A stretch of DNA of 40,726 bases, from NCBI GenBank assembly GCA_964343305.1, contig CAYFJO010000046.1:1-40726 (forward strand), read 5' to 3'. The position numbers were made by a program, and so were the translations under genes. Origin of the DNA: CAYFJO01 sp964343305. Its GTDB lineage: Bacteria; Planctomycetota; Planctomycetia; Pirellulales; Pirellulaceae. Every line of letters begins with the position of its first letter. Within the stretch, counting starts at the first letter, position 1. Of this stretch, positions 8,476 to 19,300 are shown in pieces. The notes below the pieces were generated by a model. That model saw only the letters and a list, made by a program, of their open reading frames with translations, was not told the DNA's origin and made no database searches.

Positions 8476-9196
8476 ACACGATTTTTCTGACGGGCAGGGT
8501 TCGCAAGACCTGTTGACGTTCGGCAAGGAATTGCAGGACGGCAAGGCGCACTTGGGCGTGATGTGGGGCACGGAATTCGGGCTGCTCAAATCGCGCTACA
8601 ACGAGCTGGAGCCGCTGGTCATGTGCCTGCTGGGAACAGACCTGTTCAACGCCGCTCAACTGATGGTCCGCAAAAATGGTGACGCCCCCGTTCCCAATCT
8701 CGACGATCTCAAAGGCCGCACATTGGTTTCCATGCGGCGCACGCCCATCACCAACCGGCTGTATCTGGATAAGTTGAAACTCGAAAAGGGAAACGCGTTC
8801 TTTCAGTTCGAAGCGAAGCCGCGATCGACGTCCAAAGAAGCAATCCTGGCGATTCGCAATGACGAATCGGATCAGCTTGTGCTGCTCATCGACCTCTATG
8901 CTTTTGTCCGCTTTGGCCGCACGCATCCTAAGATCACGGGCGACCTGGTGATGATCGAGCGGTCGTCCTACTTTCCGGCTCCGACGATCGTCGGCAATCC
9001 GCGCGTCGTGCGCAAGTTGAACGCGGAGCTTTGGTCGCGGCTGACGAAAGAACTGACCGGGATTCACAACTCGGCGGAAGGCCGGCAATTGGTCTCGTTT
9101 TGGCGATTCGACAGCTTCCGAGCCCCCGACTCGAAGTTTCGCGAACTCGCCAAGTCGACGGCCGAAGCGTATCAACAGTTTTTGACTGAGGATTAA
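8264..9196 (+). CDS. PhnD/SsuA-like periplasmic substrate-binding protein
   Basis: With the ATG at 8264 the product is 310 residues with a signal peptide (MSKNCLLK, then SSFPLLLFVLSC, then TAVQA before EDPLKLRV). VLSC is also a weak lipobox, so a lipoprotein is possible. GTG 8225 and ATG 8228, 8246 and 8261 are alternatives, but they add residues ahead of the signal peptide. The mature part resembles the phosphate/phosphonate ABC-transporter binding proteins: FSSLMTGVRK near the N-terminus, RPMIELLSRKVGYPIEH, a DLLTFGKELQDGKAHLGVMW lobe, DLKGRTLVSMRRTP, and a helical C-terminus. No permease or ATPase gene is adjacent, so it may be an orphan receptor or serve another process. The first 212 bases lie inside the upstream TolC-like ORF in another frame. 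The 3' end is only 9 bp from the convergent kinase gene. Confidence 0.85.
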   Translation: MSKNCLLKSSFPLLLFVLSCDMTIVTAVQAEDPLKLRVFSSLMTGVRKSQAESATRPMIELLSRKVGYPIEHDFSDGQGSQDLLTFGKELQDGKAHLGVMWGTEFGLLKSRYNELEPLVMCLLGTDLFNAAQLMVRKNGDAPVPNLDDLKGRTLVSMRRTPITNRLYLDKLKLEKGNAFFQFEAKPRSTSKEAILAIRNDESDQLVLLIDLYAFVRFGRTHPKITGDLVMIERSSYFPAPTIVGNPRVVRKLNAELWSRLTKELTGIHNSAEGRQLVSFWRFDSFRAPDSKFRELAKSTAEAYQQFLTED

Positions 9197-9205
9197 GCTG
9201 GGCGA

Positions 9206-12200
9206 TCACTTCAAGCGCAGTTTCCCGCCGTTGCTCAAATCCAGGCGGTCCTCGCGTTCTTCCCACCACTTCTTCCATCGCACGAATTCTTGTTGACGCA
9301 TTTCGTCGTCCGCGTCAATTTTGGGAGCATCCATGTTCTCCAGCATAACCGCCAGAAACTTGGTTGCCGTCGTCCGTTTCTCAATGGATGCATCGCCCGC
9401 AATCGTGCCGGCGAGCATCGGAATAATCCGTCGGCAGGCGGCGATCACTTTGGTTTTGTCATGCATCGTGGCAAACTCAAACACCAGGCGATCGGGCGGG
9501 ACCGGCAATGCTTCATGCACCGTTGCCGTATTCTGCGACACGTAGTCCACAAACTTGTCAAAGATAACATCGGCATCGCGAGTGTGATTGACGAAACTCG
9601 TTTGGATCGATCCGACCGCAAATGCGGCGATATCCGGGTCGCGAAGAAATGGAAACGCGACGTCGATATCTTGTGAGTCCGCAAGAATGCCGAGTTGGCC
9701 AAGCGACGCATTGATCAGCCGCTGGGGTTGATCGATGGTGGGGTCCAACAACAACTTCGTCACGTTTCGCACTTGGCCAGCGGACAGTTCGCTTGCTCCG
9801 GGACGACTCGCAATGCGGCCGCTGTTTTCGATCGCGGCCTCGCGCAGGTTCAAAATCTCTTCCGGATCGATCGCCAGGCTCAACAACGTTTCGAGACTTT
9901 TCTCGTCACCCAGTTGGCCCAGCACGTCGGCTGCCGCGATCCGCGTAAAGAAGGATTCCGATTCCGTCAGCACCCTTCGCACATGTTGGATCGGGTCGTC
10001 GCTATCTGATGTGCGATCGCCGTGTCCTTCGTACAAGTTCCCAAACGACCGAATCACAGTGTCGAGCATTTCGGGATCTTCCAGCCGTTGCTCGTTTTCG
10101 AGCAGATGCACGACGGTGGCATAACCACGAGACCGACGTTGGGAACCGAGCGTCCAAATTTCCCCGATTCCTTGTACCAGATATTCCAGCTCGAAAGTCC
10201 AACGTATCTCCGCGTTCGCATTGGTATCAAAGTCGACAATTTCGCCGAGGCGGAGTTCAACGGCATCGCAAATGGCATCGACGCGTTGTATTCCAGCTTT
10301 CCGCGCATAAGGGACGAGCCCCTCCACGGCCGATGTCTTCACGTCTTCGTTGAAACTGGCCTGAAGAATCCGGAGCAGGCCTGGTGGATCGACTCGGCCA
10401 AGCACATCGGTTGTTGTGGCGACCAACGATTCGTTTGCATGCTCCTTCATCAAAATGACCAGTCGCTGGACCACGCTGGGTGGACTTGCGACAAGATCGA
10501 TGGAATCAAAATAGTACAACAGCAATCTTGTCAATTCATCACTCGTCGGCTGAGCAAGCACTTGTTCGGCGAATGCGATCACGTCGACAGGCGCAACGAG
10601 GCGCGAGTAGTATTGGAAAAGTTGCGCCTCGTTGTCTGTGTGGCTCAAATCCGCGTCGTGCAAAAACTGAACGAGGCGTGGGGCCAATTCCGTCACTTTT
10701 TGATCCGCGGCCTGGCCTATTTCGCCGGCCAGCGCTTGTTCTGCCAGCGTCGACAGCGCGAGTTCGCGAATGCGCGCGTCGGATTCCCGATCGATTGCCT
10801 GGACGACGCGCTGCCACAATGTGTCGTCCCATTCTAGTTTTTCAAAAGCTGCAAATCGCTGCTCATACGGCACATTGGAATCCAAAAACGTGTCGATCGG
10901 CGGCCGGTCCCGTGGCAAAGACGCGTACAACCCGGCAACAATCAGACACAGGATCACGGCACCAACGCCCAGCCGCGCGGCATGCACCCACCATGCACGA
11001 CTCATCATTTGTCGCTCGACGTCGGTCCAGCGGCGCGCGGACAACGTGGCGATCCACACGCACTCCCACGGCGACGGCAGAAATCGATTTTCGCGCCGCG
11101 GATTCCACTGCGCGGCGCGTTGCTCCAGTCGCAATTGAGCCCGGCCACGCCACGTCTCGCGCTGCTTTTGCGTAAGCCAGGACCGCAACGAGGGCACCAA
11201 AAAATCATGCGTCAGTTGGTACGACGCGTTCTCTTCACCCCCGTCTTCTTGAACATCCAGCGGCGTAATCAATCGAAGGTCGCCGTCCAGTATCCTCAGC
11301 AACTCGTCGAAATCGGCGCGGTTCTCCGCATATTCCGAGACCACCAGTAATTCGTCAACCGACTTCTTCTGGCCTTTGATGTCCGTACTTTCACCGGAGG
11401 GCAACAGAACCTGCAGGACACGCTGCGCGGCGGCGGCGTGACGCCGGTGTGCAAGCGGCGCGGTCCGCGATGAAAACGTGCTCTCCAAGAATTCAACACC
11501 GACGCCTTCCGTCCCGCCAACTTCGCGAAGCGTCGTGGGTGTCCACGGTTTGCTCTTTAGCATTTCGGCGATCAAACTGAGTTGCACCGGAACCACCGCC
11601 CCTTCGACCACCAGTCCAGCGACACATCGTTTGAGGAATTGCTTATTCTCGTGTGTCCAGTCGTCTTCTTTCTCTGGCAGGCGGCCATACGCCTGGCCAA
11701 ATTTGGCCAGCACCGAGATCGCGTGGGGCACGTGAAACAGATCCACGGCTGTGCTGTTTTGCCCGTCGACCAAGCGTACTTCGACCTCGCGCATAAAGCG
11801 CGTCAGCCCCATCCAAAAGTCGTCTCGAACCATCAGGATCGCTTGCAGATGCACGCCGTCACAGTGGCGCAAGGCTTCGACAAGTTCGCGCCGGTCTTCG
11901 CTGCCCTTAGCGTGCAGCCATTGCTCGAATTGGTCCAGCACGATGACAAGTTTGGCGGTCGCGGACACCGTCCCGCGTTCGCGCAGCAGCGACATCGTGT
12001 CGATCAGGCCCACGTTGCTGGGCAACGACGGAATGCGGCGGCGCAACAACGTTAACAAGCTCTGCTCGGTCCCTTCGGGCGTGGCTTCTAGATAGACGGG
12101 CTCGACCGCGTCGGAAAGATGCGGCAACAAACCGGCTTTGACGAACGATGATTTTCCGCAGCCTGACGGGCCATAAATCACGCCCACACGAAACGTCTCT

Positions 12201-13540
12201 TCGACTTCGCGTTCCTCGATCTTCGTTTTCCAGAACCGCAAACTCTCCGGCTGGCCGAATTGATCGGTCGGTCCCGGCAGCAATTGCAAAAAGAACGCCG
12301 CGTCGTGAGCGTCGAATGACCGTAGCCCTTTGGGAATGACGGGTGCCAAGGGACCAGCATCGGCTGTTGGTGTTTGAATAGTGGCTTTGGACGTGGTCGG
12401 CACCTGGCCCGACTGAGTGCTGCCGTGGAGTGTCTTCCAATCGCGAAGATCGTTGGCCAGATCCATGGCCGTCATATAACGGTCGTTCATTCGCTTGGCC
12501 AGACACTTTAAGCAGATGCGTTCCAGAGACGCGGGAATTTCTTCATCGATTTGCCGCAACGGTTTGGGCTCGCGGTTCAGAATCTCGTCAAAAATGGCAT
12601 TTACGTTTTCGCCACGGAACGGGCGTTGCTTGGACAGCGCTTCGTACAACATCATGCCGATCGCCCAAATGTCCGTGCGGCCATCCAGTCGATGTGATTC
12701 ACCTCGAACTTGTTCAGGTGCCATATAGTGCGGCGTCCCGGCAAATTCACCAACGCGAATTCGTTGGCGGCTTTCGTGCAAGGCCAGACCAAAGTCGACC
12801 ACGCGTGGATGCCCCTGCGAATCGATCAACACGTTGCTCGGCTTGAGATCCCGATGCACGATGGCACTCTTATGTGCAAACTGCATCGCGTCAGAAATGG
12901 CGATGAAGATGTCGACAATTTGCGTAGGCGAATGGGATTGGGAAGCCAGGGCTTGCTTCAGCGATCCGCCTTCGACCAATTCCATGACCAGGTATTGCAC
13001 GCCGTCCGCTTCGCCCGCGTCCATCGCACGGACGATGTTGGGATGCTCCAACTGGCCGACCGCGAACATCTCTCGCTTGAATTGAGCGACCGCCTCGGCG
13101 TCTTTCATTCGGTCGGCCGACATCAGTTTCAGGGCCACCGACTTGCCCAGTTTCGTGTGATTTGCGCGATAGACCGCCCCCATGCCACCCTCGCCAATCT
13201 TGTCCAGCAATTCATAATCACGAATCACCTGCGCGCCGCTGGGCAGCGGATCGCCACTCGAAAAATCGCCAACCAACGTCGCGTCAATGGCGGCGATTTC
13301 GGCCGCCAAATCGACCGCCCGATCGTGGCTGGGTTCGTTCGCAAACGGTTCGTCCGGGCGTTTCGAACGCAAGCGATTGAGCACATCGTCGCTGCTGGCT
13401 GCCTCCAACTCTTCAATTTTTGTTTCGCACATCTGGCAAGAATCCAAATGGCGCGCCAGGTCGCTGGCCAAAGAGTCGTCCAGCGTGCCGGAAACATAGC
13501 TGGCAAGTTGTTCATCGGTGGGACAACGATTGAGATTCAC
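9206..13540 (-). CDS. Membrane-anchored Ser/Thr protein kinase with N-terminal zinc anti-sigma-like motif, STAND-type NTPase and helical repeats
   Basis: A 1444-residue multidomain protein. The N-terminus has C6 and H31-x3-C35-x2-C38, the spacing of zinc-binding anti-sigma (ZAS) domains. A eukaryotic-type kinase spans about residues 107-375: a glycine loop (GEGGMGAVY), the ALKLM lysine, HRDLKPSN near residue 228, DFG, and the activation-segment end MAPEQ, so it should be active. From about residue 410 there is an nSTAND-like NTPase with Walker A GPSGCGKSS near 455-463 and a Walker-B-like LVIVLDQFE. A single membrane helix lies near residues 858-880. The remaining 560 or so residues are alpha-helical, HEAT-like, and probably outside the cytoplasm. 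The start is the GTG at 13538-13540, because the zinc motif needs it. It lies 37 bp downstream of the ECF sigma gene, so the pair probably forms one signalling operon. The signal and phosphorylation targets are unknown. Confidence 0.92.
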   Translation of the reverse strand: MNLNRCPTDEQLASYVSGTLDDSLASDLARHLDSCQMCETKIEELEAASSDDVLNRLRSKRPDEPFANEPSHDRAVDLAAEIAAIDATLVGDFSSGDPLPSGAQVIRDYELLDKIGEGGMGAVYRANHTKLGKSVALKLMSADRMKDAEAVAQFKREMFAVGQLEHPNIVRAMDAGEADGVQYLVMELVEGGSLKQALASQSHSPTQIVDIFIAISDAMQFAHKSAIVHRDLKPSNVLIDSQGHPRVVDFGLALHESRQRIRVGEFAGTPHYMAPEQVRGESHRLDGRTDIWAIGMMLYEALSKQRPFRGENVNAIFDEILNREPKPLRQIDEEIPASLERICLKCLAKRMNDRYMTAMDLANDLRDWKTLHGSTQSGQVPTTSKATIQTPTADAGPLAPVIPKGLRSFDAHDAAFFLQLLPGPTDQFGQPESLRFWKTKIEEREVEETFRVGVIYGPSGCGKSSFVKAGLLPHLSDAVEPVYLEATPEGTEQSLLTLLRRRIPSLPSNVGLIDTMSLLRERGTVSATAKLVIVLDQFEQWLHAKGSEDRRELVEALRHCDGVHLQAILMVRDDFWMGLTRFMREVEVRLVDGQNSTAVDLFHVPHAISVLAKFGQAYGRLPEKEDDWTHENKQFLKRCVAGLVVEGAVVPVQLSLIAEMLKSKPWTPTTLREVGGTEGVGVEFLESTFSSRTAPLAHRRHAAAAQRVLQVLLPSGESTDIKGQKKSVDELLVVSEYAENRADFDELLRILDGDLRLITPLDVQEDGGEENASYQLTHDFLVPSLRSWLTQKQRETWRGRAQLRLEQRAAQWNPRRENRFLPSPWECVWIATLSARRWTDVERQMMSRAWWVHAARLGVGAVILCLIVAGLYASLPRDRPPIDTFLDSNVPYEQRFAAFEKLEWDDTLWQRVVQAIDRESDARIRELALSTLAEQALAGEIGQAADQKVTELAPRLVQFLHDADLSHTDNEAQLFQYYSRLVAPVDVIAFAEQVLAQPTSDELTRLLLYYFDSIDLVASPPSVVQRLVILMKEHANESLVATTTDVLGRVDPPGLLRILQASFNEDVKTSAVEGLVPYARKAGIQRVDAICDAVELRLGEIVDFDTNANAEIRWTFELEYLVQGIGEIWTLGSQRRSRGYATVVHLLENEQRLEDPEMLDTVIRSFGNLYEGHGDRTSDSDDPIQHVRRVLTESESFFTRIAAADVLGQLGDEKSLETLLSLAIDPEEILNLREAAIENSGRIASRPGASELSAGQVRNVTKLLLDPTIDQPQRLINASLGQLGILADSQDIDVAFPFLRDPDIAAFAVGSIQTSFVNHTRDADVIFDKFVDYVSQNTATVHEALPVPPDRLVFEFATMHDKTKVIAACRRIIPMLAGTIAGDASIEKRTTATKFLAVMLENMDAPKIDADDEMRQQEFVRWKKWWEEREDRLDLSNGGKLRLK

Positions 13541-13576
13541 GATCGCAGTACGCCGGTCCGTGTGAGGAACGTGGGG

Positions 13577-14191
13577 CTATAAATTCTCGTCAACAAGTTG
13601 CTCGCGAAGACGTTTTAGCACACGATATTTCGCTTGCCGGACAGCTCGCTTGGTCATCGACAAATCGTCGGCAATTTCGCTTGTGGGCCGGCCGTCCACC
13701 GTGGTTCGCCAAAACGCTTGCCAGGTGCGGTCCTCGAATTCCACGCGGATCAAGTCCAGCACACGGTACAGCAGCACGCCCAGCACATCGAACCCGCCCG
13801 AGGCTTCGAACTCTTTTTCATGCTCGGGAAGAAAAGCGACTTGATGCAGTTGTTCGTGAATGTCGGTGCCGCCAGTCATTGTGGGCACGGCGGCATCTTT
13901 TCGAAAGTGGTCCGTCAGTTTATGCCGGGTCACGCCGTAAAGCCAGCCGCGAAAACTCTTGAACTTGGAATCGCGGCGAAAGTTGTGGATCGTCATTGAG
14001 ACACCGCGAAAGACCTCTTGAACAACATCCGCGGCGTCGTCATTTTGCAAACCCGCGTGTCGCGCCCAACTGTAAACCAACGGTGCATAGAGCTTTGCAA
14101 ATCGCTGCCAAGCCTCGGGCTCCGAACGACGCACGCACTCCACGAGGCTGGACGAAGTCGCACTCATGCCGGAGATGGTGTCGGGATTCAT
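13577..14191 (-). CDS. ECF-type RNA polymerase sigma factor linked to a Ser/Thr kinase
   Basis: This 204-residue protein has sigma region 2 at about residues 20-90: FAKLYAPLVYSWARHAGL, DDAADVVQEVF and FRGWLYGVTRHKLTDHFRK match the core-binding and -10 recognition helices. Region 4 lies at about 150-200 (DRTWQAFW, SEIADDLSMT, VRQAKYRVLKRLREQL) with a typical helix-turn-helix. Regions 1 and 3 are missing, so it is an ECF (group 4) sigma. It belongs to the kind found beside Ser/Thr kinase genes in planctomycetes. The kinase gene starts 37 bp downstream and its N-terminus carries an anti-sigma-like zinc motif, so this sigma is probably its partner. Start: ATG 14191; an in-frame ATG at 14167 is also possible, and neither has a good ribosome site. 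Likely regulated by its own operon partner, which is inferred. Confidence 0.9.
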   Translation of the reverse strand: MNPDTISGMSATSSSLVECVRRSEPEAWQRFAKLYAPLVYSWARHAGLQNDDAADVVQEVFRGVSMTIHNFRRDSKFKSFRGWLYGVTRHKLTDHFRKDAAVPTMTGGTDIHEQLHQVAFLPEHEKEFEASGGFDVLGVLLYRVLDLIRVEFEDRTWQAFWRTTVDGRPTSEIADDLSMTKRAVRQAKYRVLKRLREQLVDENL

Positions 14192-14476
14192 AGAGGAGCG
14201 TCGGTTTGAACTGGCGGAGAAACAGCGGTAACATCACGCTATCAAGCCAACTGCCCCCCTGCAAGAGTGAGATTCTTGTGTTTCGAGGATTGGGCACAAT
14301 CGGATCGCCCGGCGTGCCGAATTTGACGGTTGCGAAATGGCTGCCAACACATTGTTGAGATGACGGCGACAAACCAAGTCTTCATTGAAATGGCTCGCAC
14401 CAGAATCGTGCACTGCCTCATCATGCATGGATCACTGGACTGTGTTGCGCCTCAGCCTTTGACTTGGAAGTTCCAG
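14192..14476. other. Intergenic region between gltD and the sigma-kinase operon
   Basis: A 285-bp gap on the path from gltD to the sigma gene, both on the minus strand. It should hold the end of the gltBD transcript and the promoter of the sigma operon. Short open frames here have no recognisable similarity. An imperfect palindrome (GACTTGGAAGTTCCAGTC, 14461-14478) overlaps the gltD stop but lacks a U-tract, so I do not call it a terminator. Confidence 0.4.
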
Positions 14477-16060
<1,584 letters not shown>

Positions 16061-16096
16061 ATTTCTGTCTCAATAAAACGTTTTGCATTTCCGACC

Positions 16097-16296
16097 CCTG
16101 CTTCCTCGTGAAGCAGGTGAATCAGTCTAGCAGTTAGAGATTTCTTCGATATTTTCAAAGGTCCCCTGCCAGCTCGTCTGGCAGGTGAATAAGTTTCGAA
16201 ACTGCTTCACTTGTCAGACAAGCTGACAAGGGTCGTGTGTTTTACGGTCCTGTGTTGCTAACTAATGAAACTCTTGAACCCGCCTGGCGAGCAGGC
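16097..16296. repeat. Cluster of four small hairpins in the gltB-gltD gap
   Basis: Four separate stem-loops occur within 200 bp: CCTGCTT/AAGCAGG (16097-16103 with 16111-16117), CCTGCCAG/CTGGCAGG (16165-16172 with 16178-16185), CTTGTCAG/CTGACAAG (16210-16217 with 16223-16230) and GCCTG/CAGGC (16282-16286 with 16292-16296). All have 5-7 nt loops and two have perfect 8-bp stems. None is followed by a T-run on the coding (minus) strand. They may be remnants of short mobile palindromes, or may affect mRNA processing between gltB and gltD. Confidence 0.75.
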
Positions 16297-16312
16297 AGGG
16301 GTGGTAATCCGG

Positions 16313-19300
16313 CTATGCCTGGGCAACTTCTTCGACTTGTGGTTCTTTTGCTTTTTGTGCCAGCAGGACGCGTTTGTAATCTGTTGGCATCACTTTGACG
16401 AACTGGTCCAAAATGTCCGGCCATCCGTCGAGTACGCGCCCGGCGACGGCCGACCCCGTGTATTCGAGGTGCAACTCAATCATGCCGCGCAACTCGGCGA
16501 TGTCTTCGTGTTGCTCCACCTTTTCCAACTCGACCATGCCCAAGTTACAGTTCAGATTGAAGTCCTCCCAGGCGTCCCAGACATAGGCAATGCCGCCAGA
16601 CATGCCTGCCGCAAAGTTGCGACCCGTCGGGCCAAGGATGATTGCCCGGCCGCCCGTCATGTATTCGCACGCGTGATCCCCCACGCCTTCGATCACGGCC
16701 CAAGCGCCGCTGTTGCGAACGCAAAATCGTTCCGCTGCCGTGCCACGGAAGAACGCTTGACCACCAGTGGCTCCGTACAGCACAACATTGCCAACGATAA
16801 TGTTTTCTTCCGCGACAAACGAACTTTCCTTGGGTGGATAGATGATCAACCGACCGCCGGAAAGCCCCTTGCCGACATAGTCGTTCGCGTCGCCTTCCAG
16901 CTCGATCGTCACTCCGCTGGCGAGAAACGCGCCGAGACTCTGCCCGGCCGAGCCGTTGAACTTGATGTGGATGGTGTCGTCCGGCAGGCCGTCTACGCCC
17001 CACTTCTTGGTAAGCTCGTGGCTCAAAATCGTTCCGACGGTTCGATTTGTGTTGATGATCGGCAATTCAATCTCAACCTCTTTGCCGCGCTGGATGGCGC
17101 TTTCGCACAAGCCGAGCAAGTGCGTGTTGTCCAAAGCTAAATCCAAGCCGTGATCCTGCGACATAATGCACCGAACCTCGACGTTTTCGCGTGGTTTTTG
17201 AGCGGGTGCCAAAATGGGCGTCAGATCGAGTCCGTCCGCCTTCCAATGTTCGATCGCGTCTTCGGCGTCCAGCACGTCGACGCGCCCGATCATGTCGTCC
17301 ATGGTTCGGAAGCCAAGTTGAGCCATCAGTTGGCGAGCTTCTTCGGCTACGAGGAACAGGTAGTTGACGACGTGTTCTGGTTTGCCGGTGAATTTCTCGT
17401 GCAGATCAGGGTCCTGAGTCGCGATGCCAACAGGACACGTGTTCAAATGACACTTACGCATCATGATGCAACCCAGCGTGATCAGCGGAGCGGTCGAGAA
17501 GCCCATCTCTTCGGCACCCAGCAGCGCCGCAATGACCACGTCGCGGCCGGTCTTCAAACCTCCGTCGGTCTGCAGCACAACGCGGCTGCGAAGATCGTTC
17601 AGCACGAGGGTCTGATGTGTTTCCGCGATGCCCAACTCCCACGGCAATCCCGCATGTTTGATGCTAGTCAGCGGCGAGGCTCCCGTACCGCCCGTATCGC
17701 CGGAAATCAAAATGTGATCCGCATACGCTTTGGCGACACCGGAAGCAACCGTTCCGACGCCGACCTCGGAAACAAGCTTCACACTGACTCGTGCCGAAGG
17801 GTTCGAGTTTTTCAAGTCGTGAATCAATTGCTTGAGATCTTCGATCGAATAGATGTCGTGATGCGGCGGCGGACTGATGAGTCCCACACCGGGCGTTGAA
17901 TGACGAATGCGGGCGATGTTCTCGTCAACTTTGCGTCCGGGCAACTCGCCGCCTTCGCCAGGCTTGGCTCCCTGCGAAATCTTGATCTGTAATTCGTCGG
18001 CGTTCGTCAAATACCAGGCCGTCACACCGAACCGTCCCGAGGCAACTTGCTTGATCGCCGATCGTTTTGAATCTCCGTTGGGCAGCGGATTAAATCGTTC
18101 CGGATCTTCGCCGCCTTCGCCCGTGTTGCTCTTGCCGCCGACTCGATTCATGGCGATGGCGAGCGTCTCGTGAGCTTTGGCTGAGATGGAACCAAAACTC
18201 ATGGCACCCGTACAGAATCGTTTGACGATTTCTTTCGCGGGCTCAACTTCGTCCAGCGGAATCGGTCCGCCGTTGACGTTTTCCTTGAACTTCAAAAGGC
18301 CTCGCAATGCTGCCGCGGCCTTGGCACTTTGATTCGCGTGTTTGGAAAAACGCCAGTACGCGTCTTCGTCGTTTGCGCGTGCGGCAACCTGGACGTCTGC
18401 AATGGCCATCGGGTCCCACATGTGACGTTCGCCTTCGGCACGCCAGTGGAAATCGCCGGGGTTGGGCAACGCGTTCAAACGATCGTTCTCGTCGGCGGGG
18501 TAACCCAACGCGTGCCGCCGCAGCGATTCTTCCGCCAAAACTTGGAAATCGACGCCTTGCACACGACTTGCCGTGCCAGCGAAACATCGATCCACCACTT
18601 CGTCCCGCAGACCAAGCGCCTCGAAGATCTGGGCACCTTTGTACGACTGCAAAGTCGAAATGCCCATTTTGGCCATGACTTTCAACATGCCTTTCGCGAC
18701 ACCCTTGCGATACGCAGCAACAATCTTGTCATCGTCGGTGAATTCATCCGCGTCGAGCAAATCGTCGCGGCGGGCTTGGAATAGCGACTCGAAGGCCAAA
18801 TAAGGATTGATGGCGTCCGCTCCGTAGCCGACCAGCAAACAGTGATGATGCACTTCGCGTGCTTCGCCGGTTTCGAGCACAATGCCGATTCGAGTTCGTT
18901 TCGCTTGGTGGACCAAGTGATGATGGACACCGCCACACGCAATGAGCGAGCTCACGGGAACTCGATCCGCATTGATCTCGCGATCTGACAGCACGATCAG
19001 GCTGAATCCGTCGTCGATCGCGGCTTCGGCTTCGGCACAGATTCGATCGAGCGCAGCGGTCATGCCAGCCTTGCCTTCGCCGCGAGGGAAGGTGATGTCG
19101 ATCGTCTTTGTTCGCCAGCCGCGATGGTCGAGATGTTTCAGTGCGGCGAGTTCTTCGTTGGTCAAAATCGGATGGGGAATGCGAAGCCGGTGGGCGTGTG
19201 CCTCGGACGTTTCCAGCAAGTTTTGCTCCGGACCAATGTAGCACTCCAGTGACATAATCACTTCTTCGCGAATCGAATCAATCGCGGGGTTGGTGACCTG

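Noticed and set aside
16097..16296. Riboswitch or T-box upstream of gltD
   Set aside because: The hairpins are separate short palindromes without any conserved riboswitch core that I can recognise.
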